From positions 1,054,001 to 1,118,000 of the forward strand of contig NZ_JACHXJ010000001.1 in assembly GCF_014192015.1 (NCBI RefSeq): a DNA stretch of 64,000 nucleotides, written 5' to 3'. The notes under the pieces were generated by a model, which worked only from the letters and a program-made list of their open reading frames with translations, had not been told where the DNA came from and did no database searches. The position numbers and the translations under genes are program-made. Shown in pieces: positions 44,549-52,927 of this stretch. Each line of letters opens with the position of its first letter. Positions within the stretch are counted from its first letter, which is position 1. The stretch is from Paenibacillus rhizosphaerae. GTDB taxonomy: Bacteria; Bacillota; Bacilli; Paenibacillales; Paenibacillaceae.

Positions 44549-45511
44549 TTATTCATCTTTGGCACCGCCGCCCTGAACTACCCGCCAGTTGAAGATCGAG
44601 AAGAGGGCAATCAATATGAACATGCCCCAGCCGACGGCGGAGCCGTAGCCGAAGTAATTGTTCACGAATGCCTCGCGGTACAGGTAGAGAACGATCGTCA
44701 GACCTCCGCCGCTGACGCCGCCGTCGTTGCCGACGAGCACCTGCGATTCGGTGAAGATCTGCATGCCTCCGATGGTCGAAGTAATGACGGTAAAAAGAAT
44801 AATAGGCCGTAAATTCGGGATCGTGATGCGAAAGAAGGATTGGACGCCGGTGGCTCCGTCAATTTTGGCGGCCTCATAGAGGACGGTAGGGATGCTCTGG
44901 AGTCCCGCCAAATAAATGATGGCATTGTATCCAACCCAGCGCCAGATGACCATGATGGATACGGCCAGCTGGATGCCCCAGGTTTTGTTCAGCCATTCCA
45001 CGGGGGAAATCCCGAACAGGGACAGGAAGTAATTCAGCAGCCCGTAGTTGTTGGAGAATACGGTGCTGAACACAATCGCCACCGCAACGAGTGAAGTAAC
45101 GTTCGGCAGAAAGTAACCGATCCGGAAAAAGGTACGGAACCTCACAAACGACGCATTCAGCAAAAACGCGATGATGAGCGCGAAGAACAGCATCGGAATG
45201 GTCGAATAGATCCAGATCAGGAGCGTGTTGCCGACCGCCTTCCAAAACTCGGGATCGGTAACCATGAACTGATAGTTGTTCAGACCGTTAAAGGTCATGA
45301 CGCCAATGCCGTCCCATTTTTGGAAAGAAAGATACATCGAGAACAGGATCGGGAACAAGCCGAAGACGGCAAACAAAATATAGAATGGGGAGATGGCCAG
45401 GTATTCTTTCCGGTGCTTCCATATTTCAGACCCCAATCCCCGCTTCCGCTCCGGCGACTGCATGGAGCTGCCGGGATCGAATTGAGTTCGCTTCTGTAAT
45501 GGTTGACCCAT
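44549..45511 (-). CDS. ABC sugar permease, MalF type
   Basis: 320 residues. A charged N-terminal ~35 residues, then six membrane segments. YLAISPFYILFAVFGLFPIL at the first segment, EAA loop YEAAKIDGATGVQSFFRITI near residue 213. Start ATG 45511 follows GGAGG at good spacing. Second gene of the operon between the binding protein and the MalG-type permease. Confidence 0.9.
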   Translation of the reverse strand: MGQPLQKRTQFDPGSSMQSPERKRGLGSEIWKHRKEYLAISPFYILFAVFGLFPILFSMYLSFQKWDGIGVMTFNGLNNYQFMVTDPEFWKAVGNTLLIWIYSTIPMLFFALIIAFLLNASFVRFRTFFRIGYFLPNVTSLVAVAIVFSTVFSNNYGLLNYFLSLFGISPVEWLNKTWGIQLAVSIMVIWRWVGYNAIIYLAGLQSIPTVLYEAAKIDGATGVQSFFRITIPNLRPIILFTVITSTIGGMQIFTESQVLVGNDGGVSGGGLTIVLYLYREAFVNNYFGYGSAVGWGMFILIALFSIFNWRVVQGGGAKDE

Positions 45512-45547
45512 AAGACTCTACCTCCATAGTCGGGATGGTATGACCGT

Positions 45548-46807
45548 TTAACGCAGCAGCTCCTTTTTCACTCTGGATAGTGCATCGTTCCATGCCTTAT
45601 CCGGGTTTTTGCCCTGAAGGGCGACCGATGACAGCTCACGGCTTACAATGCCGTTCAGGTTGGCATATTTTGTGCCGAAATAGGAGGGCTTCACGTTGCG
45701 CGCGGACTCCGTAAAAATTTCACCGGTAGCTTGGCCGCCAAAAAAATCCTCTTTCTGCTTCATAACGTCCGAATCGAGCGCCTTGGAGGCGGAAGGGAAC
45801 AAGTTGAGTTCCTTGAAGCTGGTTACCTGGTTTTCAGGATTCAGGAGCCAGCTCATCACCTCGAAGGATTCTTTCGGGTATTTGCTCGTTTTCATAATGG
45901 CGAGGAAGGAGCCGCCGTTGTTGCCGTCTCCGCCCGGAGCTCGCGCGACGCGCCATTTGCCCGCCGTATCCGGGGCCGCGTCCATCAGGATTTGCTTCGC
46001 CCATACGGCGCTCACGAAGGAAGCGATTTTGCCGTTGTTCATCGCGGCGTTCCACTCGGAGGAGAACGTGCTGGCATTGGCGAGCAGCCCCATTTGAGAG
46101 GCTTTGACCGCCAGGTCCCACGCCTTCTTCATGGATGAGGAAGGATCCTCGCCGATGAAATTTTCGTTTTTATCAAAATAAATTTTATCCGACTGTGCGT
46201 TGACCTGGGAATACACCTGACCGATGTTGTCGAGCAGCTTCACCTTGCCGCCGAGCGCTTTCTGCAGCTTCTCGCCTGCGGCGAAATAGTCCTCCCAAGT
46301 GCCCATCATTTGATGAACCTCTTCCGGTTCGGTCGGGAGGCCCGCTTGCTCGAACAGGTCCGCGCGGTAAAACAATGCGGTTGGGCCCGTGTCGATCGGC
46401 ATGGCGATCATCTCGCCCTTCGGCGTGACCCCAAGCTGCCATTTCCAGTCGAGGTAATCCCCTTCAATGTCCTTCGCTCCGAGATCGTACAGGTTGTAGA
46501 AACGGTCGGCGCTTGGGAACAGCTCGGTAACCCAGTCGTTAAAGGCCACGATATCCGGACCGCCGCTGCCGGCAGCCAGCGTCGTTTTCAGCTTGGATTT
46601 GAAGTCGCCCCCGATTTTTTGGGCGTTGATGCGGATTCCCGGGAACTGCTTCTGGACCGCGTTGATCAAATTGTCGTCCAGACTCCGGTTCCAGTACCAA
46701 AGAGTAAGCGTTTTCGCTTTACTATTAGATGAAGACCCGCTAGAACATCCGCTAACCATGAAAGCAACAAGCAATAAACACGTTAATAAGATTCGGTATT
46801 TTGCCAT
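45548..46807 (-). CDS. Extracellular sugar-binding lipoprotein (family 1)
   Basis: 419 residues. Lipobox VSGC with Cys21 after a hydrophobic signal (LLTCLLLVAFMVSGC). Maltose-binding-like fold: TLTLWYWNRSLDDNLINAVQ, TTLAAGSGGPDIVAFNDWV, GEMIAMPIDTGPTALFYRAD, KTSKYPKESFEVMSWLLNPE. First gene of the operon; the promoter region upstream carries a strong cre site overlapping the -10, so glucose repression is expected. Substrate unknown. No sugar hydrolase is attached to this operon. Confidence 0.9.
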   Translation of the reverse strand: MAKYRILLTCLLLVAFMVSGCSSGSSSNSKAKTLTLWYWNRSLDDNLINAVQKQFPGIRINAQKIGGDFKSKLKTTLAAGSGGPDIVAFNDWVTELFPSADRFYNLYDLGAKDIEGDYLDWKWQLGVTPKGEMIAMPIDTGPTALFYRADLFEQAGLPTEPEEVHQMMGTWEDYFAAGEKLQKALGGKVKLLDNIGQVYSQVNAQSDKIYFDKNENFIGEDPSSSMKKAWDLAVKASQMGLLANASTFSSEWNAAMNNGKIASFVSAVWAKQILMDAAPDTAGKWRVARAPGGDGNNGGSFLAIMKTSKYPKESFEVMSWLLNPENQVTSFKELNLFPSASKALDSDVMKQKEDFFGGQATGEIFTESARNVKPSYFGTKYANLNGIVSRELSSVALQGKNPDKAWNDALSRVKKELLR

Positions 46808-46893
46808 CGTTTTCGGCCTCCCATCGCGGCTTTATGGTACTGCAGCAGCATCATCACTCCTTTAAATCCCTAAAATGTGTCCGTTCTACGAAC

Positions 46894-46922
46894 ATTATAA
46901 ACGCTTACAAAACATTTTGGAA
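46894..46922 (-). promoter_or_regulatory. Promoter with cre site, minus-strand sugar operon
   Basis: Minus strand: TATAAT (complement of 46894-46899) with TTCCAA 17 bp upstream as a weak -35. The cre box TTGTAAGCGTTTATAA (complement of 46895-46910) matches 15 of 16 positions and covers the -10. Confidence 0.7.
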
Positions 46923-47012
46923 CCGCTTGCTTGAAATTCGACGGTCGTAGGACATTGCCCCCGCGCCATATATTGAATATGGGTTTACCATCTGAAGGGA
47001 GGGAGTTCGCCA

Positions 47013-47909
47013 CTGTCAGTCCGCAGCCTTTATCGCCGTTATGCCGCGGCAGCACTCGTTCTAGTTCTGTCCTTTTGCTGGATGTTTCCGGCCGGGGCCG
47101 AGGCAAAAATTGCCTCGCAAGACCTCATTATCGTCAATAAAAAGACGAATAAATTGGCATATTTTAGCAGTGGGAAGTTGGTCAAGGAGTTCAGGGTAGC
47201 GACGGGAAAGTCGCCTGAACTGACGCCGGAAGGAACGTTCGAAATCGTCAACAAGATCAAAAACCGTCCGTATTACAAAGAAAAAATTCCCGGTGGGGAT
47301 CCCCGCAATCCGCTCGGAGACCGTTGGATCGGCCTCAATGTCAACGGGACGATGGGGACGACGTACGCCATCCACGGCAACAGCAACAAAAACTCGATCG
47401 GAAAGTACGTCAGCGCGGGATGCATCCGCATGTACAATGATGAGATTCACTGGCTGTTCGAGCAGGTGCCTCTGCATACGATGGCTATTATTACGACGTC
47501 CAGCCTCAGTTTTGAAACGATCGCCCAAAATCACGGCTATGCGGTGGGTGTGCAGTCGTATGACGGAAAGCTGGTGGTGAATGGAAAAGAGGCCCAGCTG
47601 AAGCAGGATTTGATCATGGTCGATTCCCGCATTTATATTCCGCTTCGCGCTTGCTTCGAGCTGCTGGGCGGGACGGTTGAATGGAACGCCGGCACCCAAA
47701 CGGTGACAGTCTACACGGGAATTCGCAAAATTACCCATAAGGCGCTCTCCGGCAAGGCTGTCGTGAATGGCAAAACGGTAAACATCACCGCCTCCCGGTT
47801 TCAGGGGAATTCGCTGATGCTTCCGCTTCGCAACATGTCGGAAATATCCGGTTACTCGGTCGTGTGGGACGGAGCTTCCAATACGGTGAACCTAACAACG
47901 GGCAAATAA
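47013..47909 (+). CDS. L,D-transpeptidase (YkuD) with copper-amine-oxidase-like stalk domain
   Basis: 298 residues if started at CTG 47013, nine bases after GGGAGGG. No ATG, GTG or TTG exists in frame between the upstream stop (46974) and ATG 47082, yet the codons between spell a good signal peptide (SVRSLYRRYAAAALVLVLSF, cleavage near AGAEA). YkuD domain: DLIIVNKKTNKLAYF, TPEGTFEIVNKIKNRPYYK, active site HGNSNKNSIGKYVSAGCIRM with His and Cys. C-terminal ~110 residues form a Cu_amine_oxidN1-type domain (RIYIPLRACFELLGGTVEWN). Makes 3-3 crosslinks or attaches protein to peptidoglycan. Confidence 0.85.
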   Translation: MSVRSLYRRYAAAALVLVLSFCWMFPAGAEAKIASQDLIIVNKKTNKLAYFSSGKLVKEFRVATGKSPELTPEGTFEIVNKIKNRPYYKEKIPGGDPRNPLGDRWIGLNVNGTMGTTYAIHGNSNKNSIGKYVSAGCIRMYNDEIHWLFEQVPLHTMAIITTSSLSFETIAQNHGYAVGVQSYDGKLVVNGKEAQLKQDLIMVDSRIYIPLRACFELLGGTVEWNAGTQTVTVYTGIRKITHKALSGKAVVNGKTVNITASRFQGNSLMLPLRNMSEISGYSVVWDGASNTVNLTTGK

Positions 47910-47913
47910 GCCC

Positions 47914-47938
47914 AGCCGCGCATGCGCGGCTTTTTTTT
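47914..47938 (+). terminator. Terminator of the L,D-transpeptidase gene
   Basis: AGCCGCG/CGCGGCT stem with CATG loop and eight T. Confidence 0.9.
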
Positions 47939-48058
47939 GTGCCGTGGAAAAACAGGGTTGGAACTGCCGGCAAGGGTGTGTATGATGGAAACAAATAGAA
48001 GCGGCCGCGGCTCTGGTCCGGCCGTTGGAGGGCAAAATATACGAAAGAGGTGTGCGTG

Positions 48059-48598
48059 ATGGATAGCGGGATCGAAATTGTGGATTATTCGCCGGAATGG
48101 GCGGATGTGTTCGCCCTGGAGAAAGAACGGCTGTCCGGATTAGCGGGCTTGGATGCAGTGGTGATCGAGCATGTCGGCAGCACGGCCATTCCCGGGCAGC
48201 AGGCCAAACCCGTGGTGGATATGTTCGTCGGCGTGAAGCCGTTCCGTCCGGCTGCTTATTACAAAGACCTGCTGGATCCGGCCTGCTATACTTACGTACA
48301 GACCGGGATGCGGGGAAGGCATTTATTTGCCAAATCGACGGAGGGAGTCTGGACGCATAATGTTCATCTGATGCCTTACGACGAACAGTTCCATACCCGC
48401 AACGAAATGCTGCTCCGCGATTACTTGCGCCGCCATCCGGAGCTCGTGGAGGAGTACGGAGCCATTAAATGGCAGGCGGCCCGAAGCGCTGAATCCATGA
48501 ATGCTTACACCCGGGCCAAAACGGCATTTATTCAATCGGTCGTCGATGCAGCCAGAGCGGAGAAAGGGCTTCCTCTGGAAGACGTATGGGAAGAGTAA
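48059..48598 (+). CDS. GrpB family protein (UPF0157)
   Basis: 179 residues from ATG 48059 (AAAGAGG eight bases upstream). Nucleotidyltransferase-like GrpB fold: IEIVDYSPEWADVFALEKER, EHVGSTAIPGQQAKPVVDM (the GSTAIPG motif and metal-site Asp), WTHNVHLMPYDEQFHTRNEM and LLRDYLRRHPELVEEYGAIK. Cellular role uncertain across the family. Convergent with the MFS gene on the minus strand. Confidence 0.88.
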   Translation: MDSGIEIVDYSPEWADVFALEKERLSGLAGLDAVVIEHVGSTAIPGQQAKPVVDMFVGVKPFRPAAYYKDLLDPACYTYVQTGMRGRHLFAKSTEGVWTHNVHLMPYDEQFHTRNEMLLRDYLRRHPELVEEYGAIKWQAARSAESMNAYTRAKTAFIQSVVDAARAEKGLPLEDVWEE

Positions 48599-48710
48599 GC
48601 TGTCAACAAGTTACGCCCGGACGGCTCGATGAATGATACGGACGGGTTCGCTGGTGTAGGTCTCCAGGTCGACCCGTTCCACAATATAGGATGCCGGCTG
48701 CTCCGCCAGC

Positions 48711-48751
48711 AAAAAAAAGCATGCCAGCGGAATCAAACGCTTGGCATGCTT
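48711..48751 (-). terminator. Terminator of the minus-strand MFS gene
   Basis: Stem AAGCATGCCA (48717-48726) with TGGCATGCTT (48742-48751), extended by GCG/CGC; eight A on the plus strand give the T run on the minus strand. The ~110 bases to the left show nothing more. Confidence 0.85.
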
Positions 48752-48759
48752 ATTGACGA

Positions 48760-50172
48760 TTAACGGTTTCGAGACGATTTGCTTGATGTCCTCCCGATAT
48801 ACCGGAAAACGAGCAAGCTTCCGGCCAGGCACAGGAAACTTGTCAGCAGCAAGGATCTCATGACGCCATGGTTCAAATCTGGACTTGCGGCCATGAGGAC
48901 GCCGGGCATCGCCACTCCGAGCGTAGCGCCGAGCTGACGGAAGGCATTCAGCGCGCCGGAAGCCGTTCCCGTCTTGCCCTGCGGCGCGGCAGTCATCACC
49001 ACGGAGACGAGCGGCGGCAAAATAAATGAGATGCCGCAGCCGATCAGCAGCAGCGCAATCCCGGTGGGAATATACCCTGTATCTTCAGAAAGGAGAGCCT
49101 GGACAAGCATTCCGGTGCATGCCAGGAGAAATCCTGTACCGATGGTGCGCGGTGCTCCAAACCGGCTGATCAGCCTGCTCATCAGCATGGGATTCACCGC
49201 CATAGGGATCGTCAGCGCAAGAAAGGCAAGGCCCGTTCCCATAGCTGAATAACGGTGGAGCTGCTGGAAATACAGCGTCATGACAAACAGCACGCCGGAA
49301 AGGCCGAAATTAATAAGCAGCCCGGCCGCTAATCCGGTCACGAGCACCCGGCTTTTGAACAAGGACAGGGGCAGCATCGGCGAACCACTTCGTTTTTCGA
49401 TCCAGACGAACAGGCCGATAAGCAGGGAGGCGGCAGCGAACAAAATAAGAATGACGGGTGATCCCCATCCGAGGTCCTCGCCTTCCATAAAAGCGCTCGT
49501 CAGTGCCGCCACGGCCAGCAGGCCGGCAAGCTGACCGGCAGGATCCATGCCGGAGTGTGCTGGTCCCCGGGCCGAAAAGTCGACGTTCGCCCGCGTCCAC
49601 CGCCAGCTGAGGATTCCCACGGGGATGTTCAGCAGAAAAATGCTCTGCCACCCAAGGGTGTCGACCAGAATGCCGCCGATGATCGGACCGGCGGCAAGCG
49701 CCAAGCCCGACACCGCCGCCCAGATGCCGAGTGCCTTGGCCCGGCGGGCGGGATCTGTAAACGTCTCCGCCATGATCGTCAGAGAAGACGGCAGCAGTGC
49801 CGCTCCGCCGACGCCGAGCAGCGCTCTGAAGCCGATCAGCCAGCCGATGGCGGGCGAGACGGCGCATAGGACCGAAGCCAGCATAAACAGGACGATCCCG
49901 CTCAAAAAAACGCGGGCCGCCCCTAATCGATCGGCCAGCGCACCCATGCCCATCAGCATGCTGGCAAATACCATCGTATACGCGCCCGTTACCCAGCTCA
50001 TTCCGCTGAATCCACCGCCCAGCGTATCCCGGATGGCAGGGAGCGCGACGGTGACGACCGTCGTGTCCAGCAGCACGATGAAGTAGCCGAGGGACAGCCC
50101 TGCAAGCAGCCAGGAAGACCGGTTTCTTTGGTTGGCCGGCTTGGTCCCTGCTGTAATTGATGTTCCATTCAT
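48760..50172 (-). CDS. MFS multidrug transporter, DHA2 type (14 TM)
   Basis: 470 residues from ATG 50172 (GAGGGG ten bases upstream). Fourteen membrane segments. Motif D1-like LGYFIVLLDTTVVTVALPAI, motif A region GALADRLGAARVFLSGIVLF, motif C-like AVSGLALAAGPIIGGILVDTLGWQSIFLLNIPVG. Exports drugs by H+ antiport. The divergent XRE-type regulator and the palindrome at 50266 point to local repression. It is distinct in sequence from the MFS pump at 22055. Confidence 0.87.
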   Translation of the reverse strand: MNGTSITAGTKPANQRNRSSWLLAGLSLGYFIVLLDTTVVTVALPAIRDTLGGGFSGMSWVTGAYTMVFASMLMGMGALADRLGAARVFLSGIVLFMLASVLCAVSPAIGWLIGFRALLGVGGAALLPSSLTIMAETFTDPARRAKALGIWAAVSGLALAAGPIIGGILVDTLGWQSIFLLNIPVGILSWRWTRANVDFSARGPAHSGMDPAGQLAGLLAVAALTSAFMEGEDLGWGSPVILILFAAASLLIGLFVWIEKRSGSPMLPLSLFKSRVLVTGLAAGLLINFGLSGVLFVMTLYFQQLHRYSAMGTGLAFLALTIPMAVNPMLMSRLISRFGAPRTIGTGFLLACTGMLVQALLSEDTGYIPTGIALLLIGCGISFILPPLVSVVMTAAPQGKTGTASGALNAFRQLGATLGVAMPGVLMAASPDLNHGVMRSLLLTSFLCLAGSLLVFRYIGRTSSKSSRNR

Positions 50173-50265
50173 TCCATAAACCCCTCTCTTGAACTTTTTC
50201 AAACCCATCGATGTGTTGTATAGTGTATATTCAGAAGAAACGGGGATGAAGAGAGCGGTTTATCC

Positions 50266-50282
50266 TAGGAGTGGTACTCCTA
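50266..50282. promoter_or_regulatory. Perfect palindrome between MFS pump and XRE regulator, operator candidate
   Basis: TAGGAGT-GGT-ACTCCTA, 7-bp perfect arms, in the 158-bp divergent region. The most likely binding site of the XRE regulator. Confidence 0.5.
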
Positions 50283-50330
50283 TGGAGCCGTCATCTTGCC
50301 CACTTCGGATAGAAAATGGGGGGGCTTTAC

Positions 50331-51161
50331 ATGGAGACGACGCATCAGCGTACGAGCCAGCTTGCCGAATTTTTGCAGACCCGACGGGCCCGTCTGGCTC
50401 CGGAACAGGCGGGTCTCCCCGGTGGAGGGAGACGAAGAACGCCCGGCCTTCGGCGGGAGGAGGTGGCGCTGCTTGCCGGCGTGAGTGTCGATTGGTACAC
50501 GTGGCTTGAGCAGGGAAGGGACATCTCGGTGTCCTCTCAAGTGCTTGAGAGCATCGCCAAAGCGCTGCAGCTGGATGAGAATGAGACGAAGCATCTGTTT
50601 TTGCTGGCCTCGAGACTTCTGCCGTTTCATTATCAGCAGCCGGAAATGTCGGTCAGTCCGCTCCTGCAGACATTCCTGGACGAACAGGGGGAACATCCGG
50701 CGTTTGTGGCCAATTCCCGCTGGGATATCGTCGGCTGGAACAAAGCGGCGCGCCTCGTATTCGGCGATTATGAGCAGATGACGGTCAGGGAGCGGAACTC
50801 GGTTTGGAGAATGTTTGTTTCTCCCTATACGAAGGAGCTTCTGGGCGAGGGATGGGAGAAAAACGCCAGGCTGCGGCTCGCCCAGTTTCGTGCGGGATAC
50901 GGACTCAATGTGGAGGACCCCTGGTGGAGCGGGATGATTGAAGATTTGAACAAGGAAAGCGAGGAATTCAGGGCATGGTGGCCCCAGCATGATGTGCTGA
51001 ACGTCAAGGAAGGCCGGAAAAAAATCTACCATCCGCGCGTGGGGCTGCTTGAATTCAGCCATATTACCTTCCAGGTGGAGGACTCTTATGATCTTCGCGC
51101 CACGGTGAACCTGCCCTACAATGACGAGACCATACAGAGAATGAAACAGCTGCTGCAGTGA
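50331..51161 (+). CDS. XRE regulator with MmyB-like ligand domain
   Basis: 276 residues from ATG 50331, seven bases after GGGGGGG. N-terminal HTH_31/XRE domain (LAEFLQTRRARLAPEQAGLP, TPGLRREEVALLAGVSVDWY, WLEQGRDISVSSQVLESIAK). C-terminal MmyB-like PAS-type domain (PAFVANSRWDIVGWNKAARL, FRAWWPQHDVLNVKEGRKKI, HPRVGLLEFSHITFQV), which binds small molecules in related regulators of Actinobacteria and Bacilli. Divergent from the MFS gene, its likely target. A terminator follows at 51168. Confidence 0.88.
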   Translation: METTHQRTSQLAEFLQTRRARLAPEQAGLPGGGRRRTPGLRREEVALLAGVSVDWYTWLEQGRDISVSSQVLESIAKALQLDENETKHLFLLASRLLPFHYQQPEMSVSPLLQTFLDEQGEHPAFVANSRWDIVGWNKAARLVFGDYEQMTVRERNSVWRMFVSPYTKELLGEGWEKNARLRLAQFRAGYGLNVEDPWWSGMIEDLNKESEEFRAWWPQHDVLNVKEGRKKIYHPRVGLLEFSHITFQVEDSYDLRATVNLPYNDETIQRMKQLLQ

Positions 51162-51167
51162 AGAGCA

Positions 51168-51201
51168 AAAGGCAGAAACCCATGCGGTTTCCGCCTTTTT
51201 T
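51168..51201 (+). terminator. Terminator of the XRE regulator gene
   Basis: AAAGGC.GAAACC / GGTTTC.GCCTTT stem with one A/C mismatch, CATGC loop and six T. Confidence 0.85.
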
Positions 51202-51333
51202 GCTGAGGCGGTCCATTATTTTGCCCCCTTCCGTAACTCGCGGCTCTGCGGCGGAATATGATCGTATAAGACGTAATTCAATTGCGGCGGCTGGCGGGCG
51301 GGACTTCGCCCAGAAGCCTGACAGGAGGCGAGG

Positions 51334-52293
51334 ACGGTCGATAAGCATCTGCTCATATATGATGTTGACTGGTGGATCCTGGGCAAGACGGCCAAGATGA
51401 TTCAACAGCATCACCCCTTCCTGGACATCATGTCCGCCAAACAGCTGGAGGAGAGCATCCGAGACAAAGGCAGCGAGGCGCTGAACCGGGAATATTCCCG
51501 AATCTCCGCCATGTGCCTGGGCCTGGCGGCATTTGCTATCTTTAAGCATATCCGGATCGATTCATCCGCAGCGGTCTCCTATTATTATTTCAGTAAAAAT
51601 TACGACACGTTCCGTGAATGGGCTGACAAGCCGGAACCCGATTCCGATTTTTTGCGTTTGGTGATTCCCCGTATCGGATCGATTGGGGCGATGAATCTGA
51701 AGCTGACCGAATGCCTCAAAGCGATGGCACCGAGTGCTTCCGTCCGGCATATCGGACACTTTGTCGACCATGCGCTGTTCCATCCCGTTTCTGCGGACGT
51801 GGACCTGCAGGAGCGGAAAGACGGACCGCTCGTCATCGGGTGGGCGGGAGATCCGGGAAAGGCGTCCAAAAGGTATGCCGCTCTGTACGAGCCGATCAAA
51901 AAGCATTTTTCCAGCCGGCTGGACGTGCTTTTCGTTGAAACGGCCGGAGCGTATGCGCACGAAGACATGCCGCGCTTCTATCGGGATATCGACCTGCTGC
52001 TGATCACGTCGGCGAATGAAGGGGGCGGAGCGACGGCGCTTGAGGCCTTTGCCAGCGGCAAACCGGTACTGTCCACCAACGTAGGATACGTAAAGGAAGC
52101 GGCCCATCCCAGCGGGCATCATTTGATTTTGGACAGTGACGATCCCGGAGCATTCATCCAGGCCATTGACAGCTGCCTTCAGGAAAGATCGCGTTTAAGG
52201 GAAATCGGGCGTCTATGCAGAGCGGAAATCGAAACACACTGGACCATTGAGCTTGGCGTGAAACGCTGGCTTGCCGTCCTGTTCGGAATTTAG
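51334..52293 (+). CDS. Glycosyltransferase family 1/4-like protein, start codon unclear
   Basis: About 319 residues. The frame is open from 51322, and the stretch before ATG 51397 (DKHLLIYDVDWWILGKTAKM) looks like a true N-terminus. AGGAGG at 51323-51328 points to a start at about 51334-51337, where only ACG and GTC occur. GT-B fold: donor-binding half shows GPLVIGWAGDPGKASKRYAA, DLLLITSANEGGGATALEAF with the EGGG/E motif, and GKPVLSTNVGYVKEA. First gene of the glycan cluster; 51397 is the first standard start. Confidence 0.75.
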   Translation, partial: TVDKHLLIYDVDWWILGKTAKMIQQHHPFLDIMSAKQLEESIRDKGSEALNREYSRISAMCLGLAAFAIFKHIRIDSSAAVSYYYFSKNYDTFREWADKPEPDSDFLRLVIPRIGSIGAMNLKLTECLKAMAPSASVRHIGHFVDHALFHPVSADVDLQERKDGPLVIGWAGDPGKASKRYAALYEPIKKHFSSRLDVLFVETAGAYAHEDMPRFYRDIDLLLITSANEGGGATALEAFASGKPVLSTNVGYVKEAAHPSGHHLILDSDDPGAFIQAIDSCLQERSRLREIGRLCRAEIETHWTIELGVKRWLAVLFGI

Positions 52294-52308
52294 GAGGTGA
52301 CGACTTAC

Positions 52309-52881
52309 ATGGGCACATCAAACTGGCAAAACCTGTCATATTGCGTAGAACTCATCCGGCAGGCGGCTCCGGCCCGTGTACTTGATATCGGTGTCGGGTT
52401 CGGCCGGTGGGGCATGCTCTGCAGGGAATTTCTCGACGTCTGGCAGGGACGCGTCTTTCGTGAGCAGTGGCAGACAAGGATCGAGGGGGTCGAAGTGTTC
52501 CCGAAAAATGTGGACGACTATCATCGCTACTTTTACAACCATATATATATTGGGGATGCTTATGAACTAATGGTGAAGCGGCAGTTTGGTGCCTATGATT
52601 TGATCATTCTGGGCGATGTCCTTGAGCATTTTGAGAAGGAGCGCGGAATCCAGCTGCTCGAAGCGTGCCTGAAGCATTGCCGCAGCCTGCTTTTGAACGT
52701 TCCGATTGGGTCTGATTGGCCGCAGGGCGCCGAATACGGCAATGAATACGAAACCCATCGCAGCGTTTGGACGGAGGAGGAGTTGGACCGGTATCCGACC
52801 GCCACGAAACACATGTTCAAGGATTATATTCATCGTGACTTTGCCACCTACTTGTTCCAGGGCGCACAGCCGCACGGATAA
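52309..52881 (+). CDS. Class I SAM-dependent methyltransferase
   Basis: 190 residues from ATG 52309; TAGGAGGTG overlaps the stop of the preceding glycosyltransferase gene, so the two are co-translated. Motif I RVLDIGVGFGRWGMLCREFL, motif II region IEGVEVFPKN, IYIGDAYELM, motif IV DLIILGDVLEHFEKERG, LLLNVPIG. Likely methylates a sugar or nucleotide-sugar in the glycan cluster. The variant GVGFGR motif I is common among sugar-modifying methyltransferases. Confidence 0.82.
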   Translation: MGTSNWQNLSYCVELIRQAAPARVLDIGVGFGRWGMLCREFLDVWQGRVFREQWQTRIEGVEVFPKNVDDYHRYFYNHIYIGDAYELMVKRQFGAYDLIILGDVLEHFEKERGIQLLEACLKHCRSLLLNVPIGSDWPQGAEYGNEYETHRSVWTEEELDRYPTATKHMFKDYIHRDFATYLFQGAQPHG

Positions 52882-52927
52882 ATGTCAGGCTTTGGTCAAT
52901 ATCAACACCGAATGGGGGAAGCGCCAT

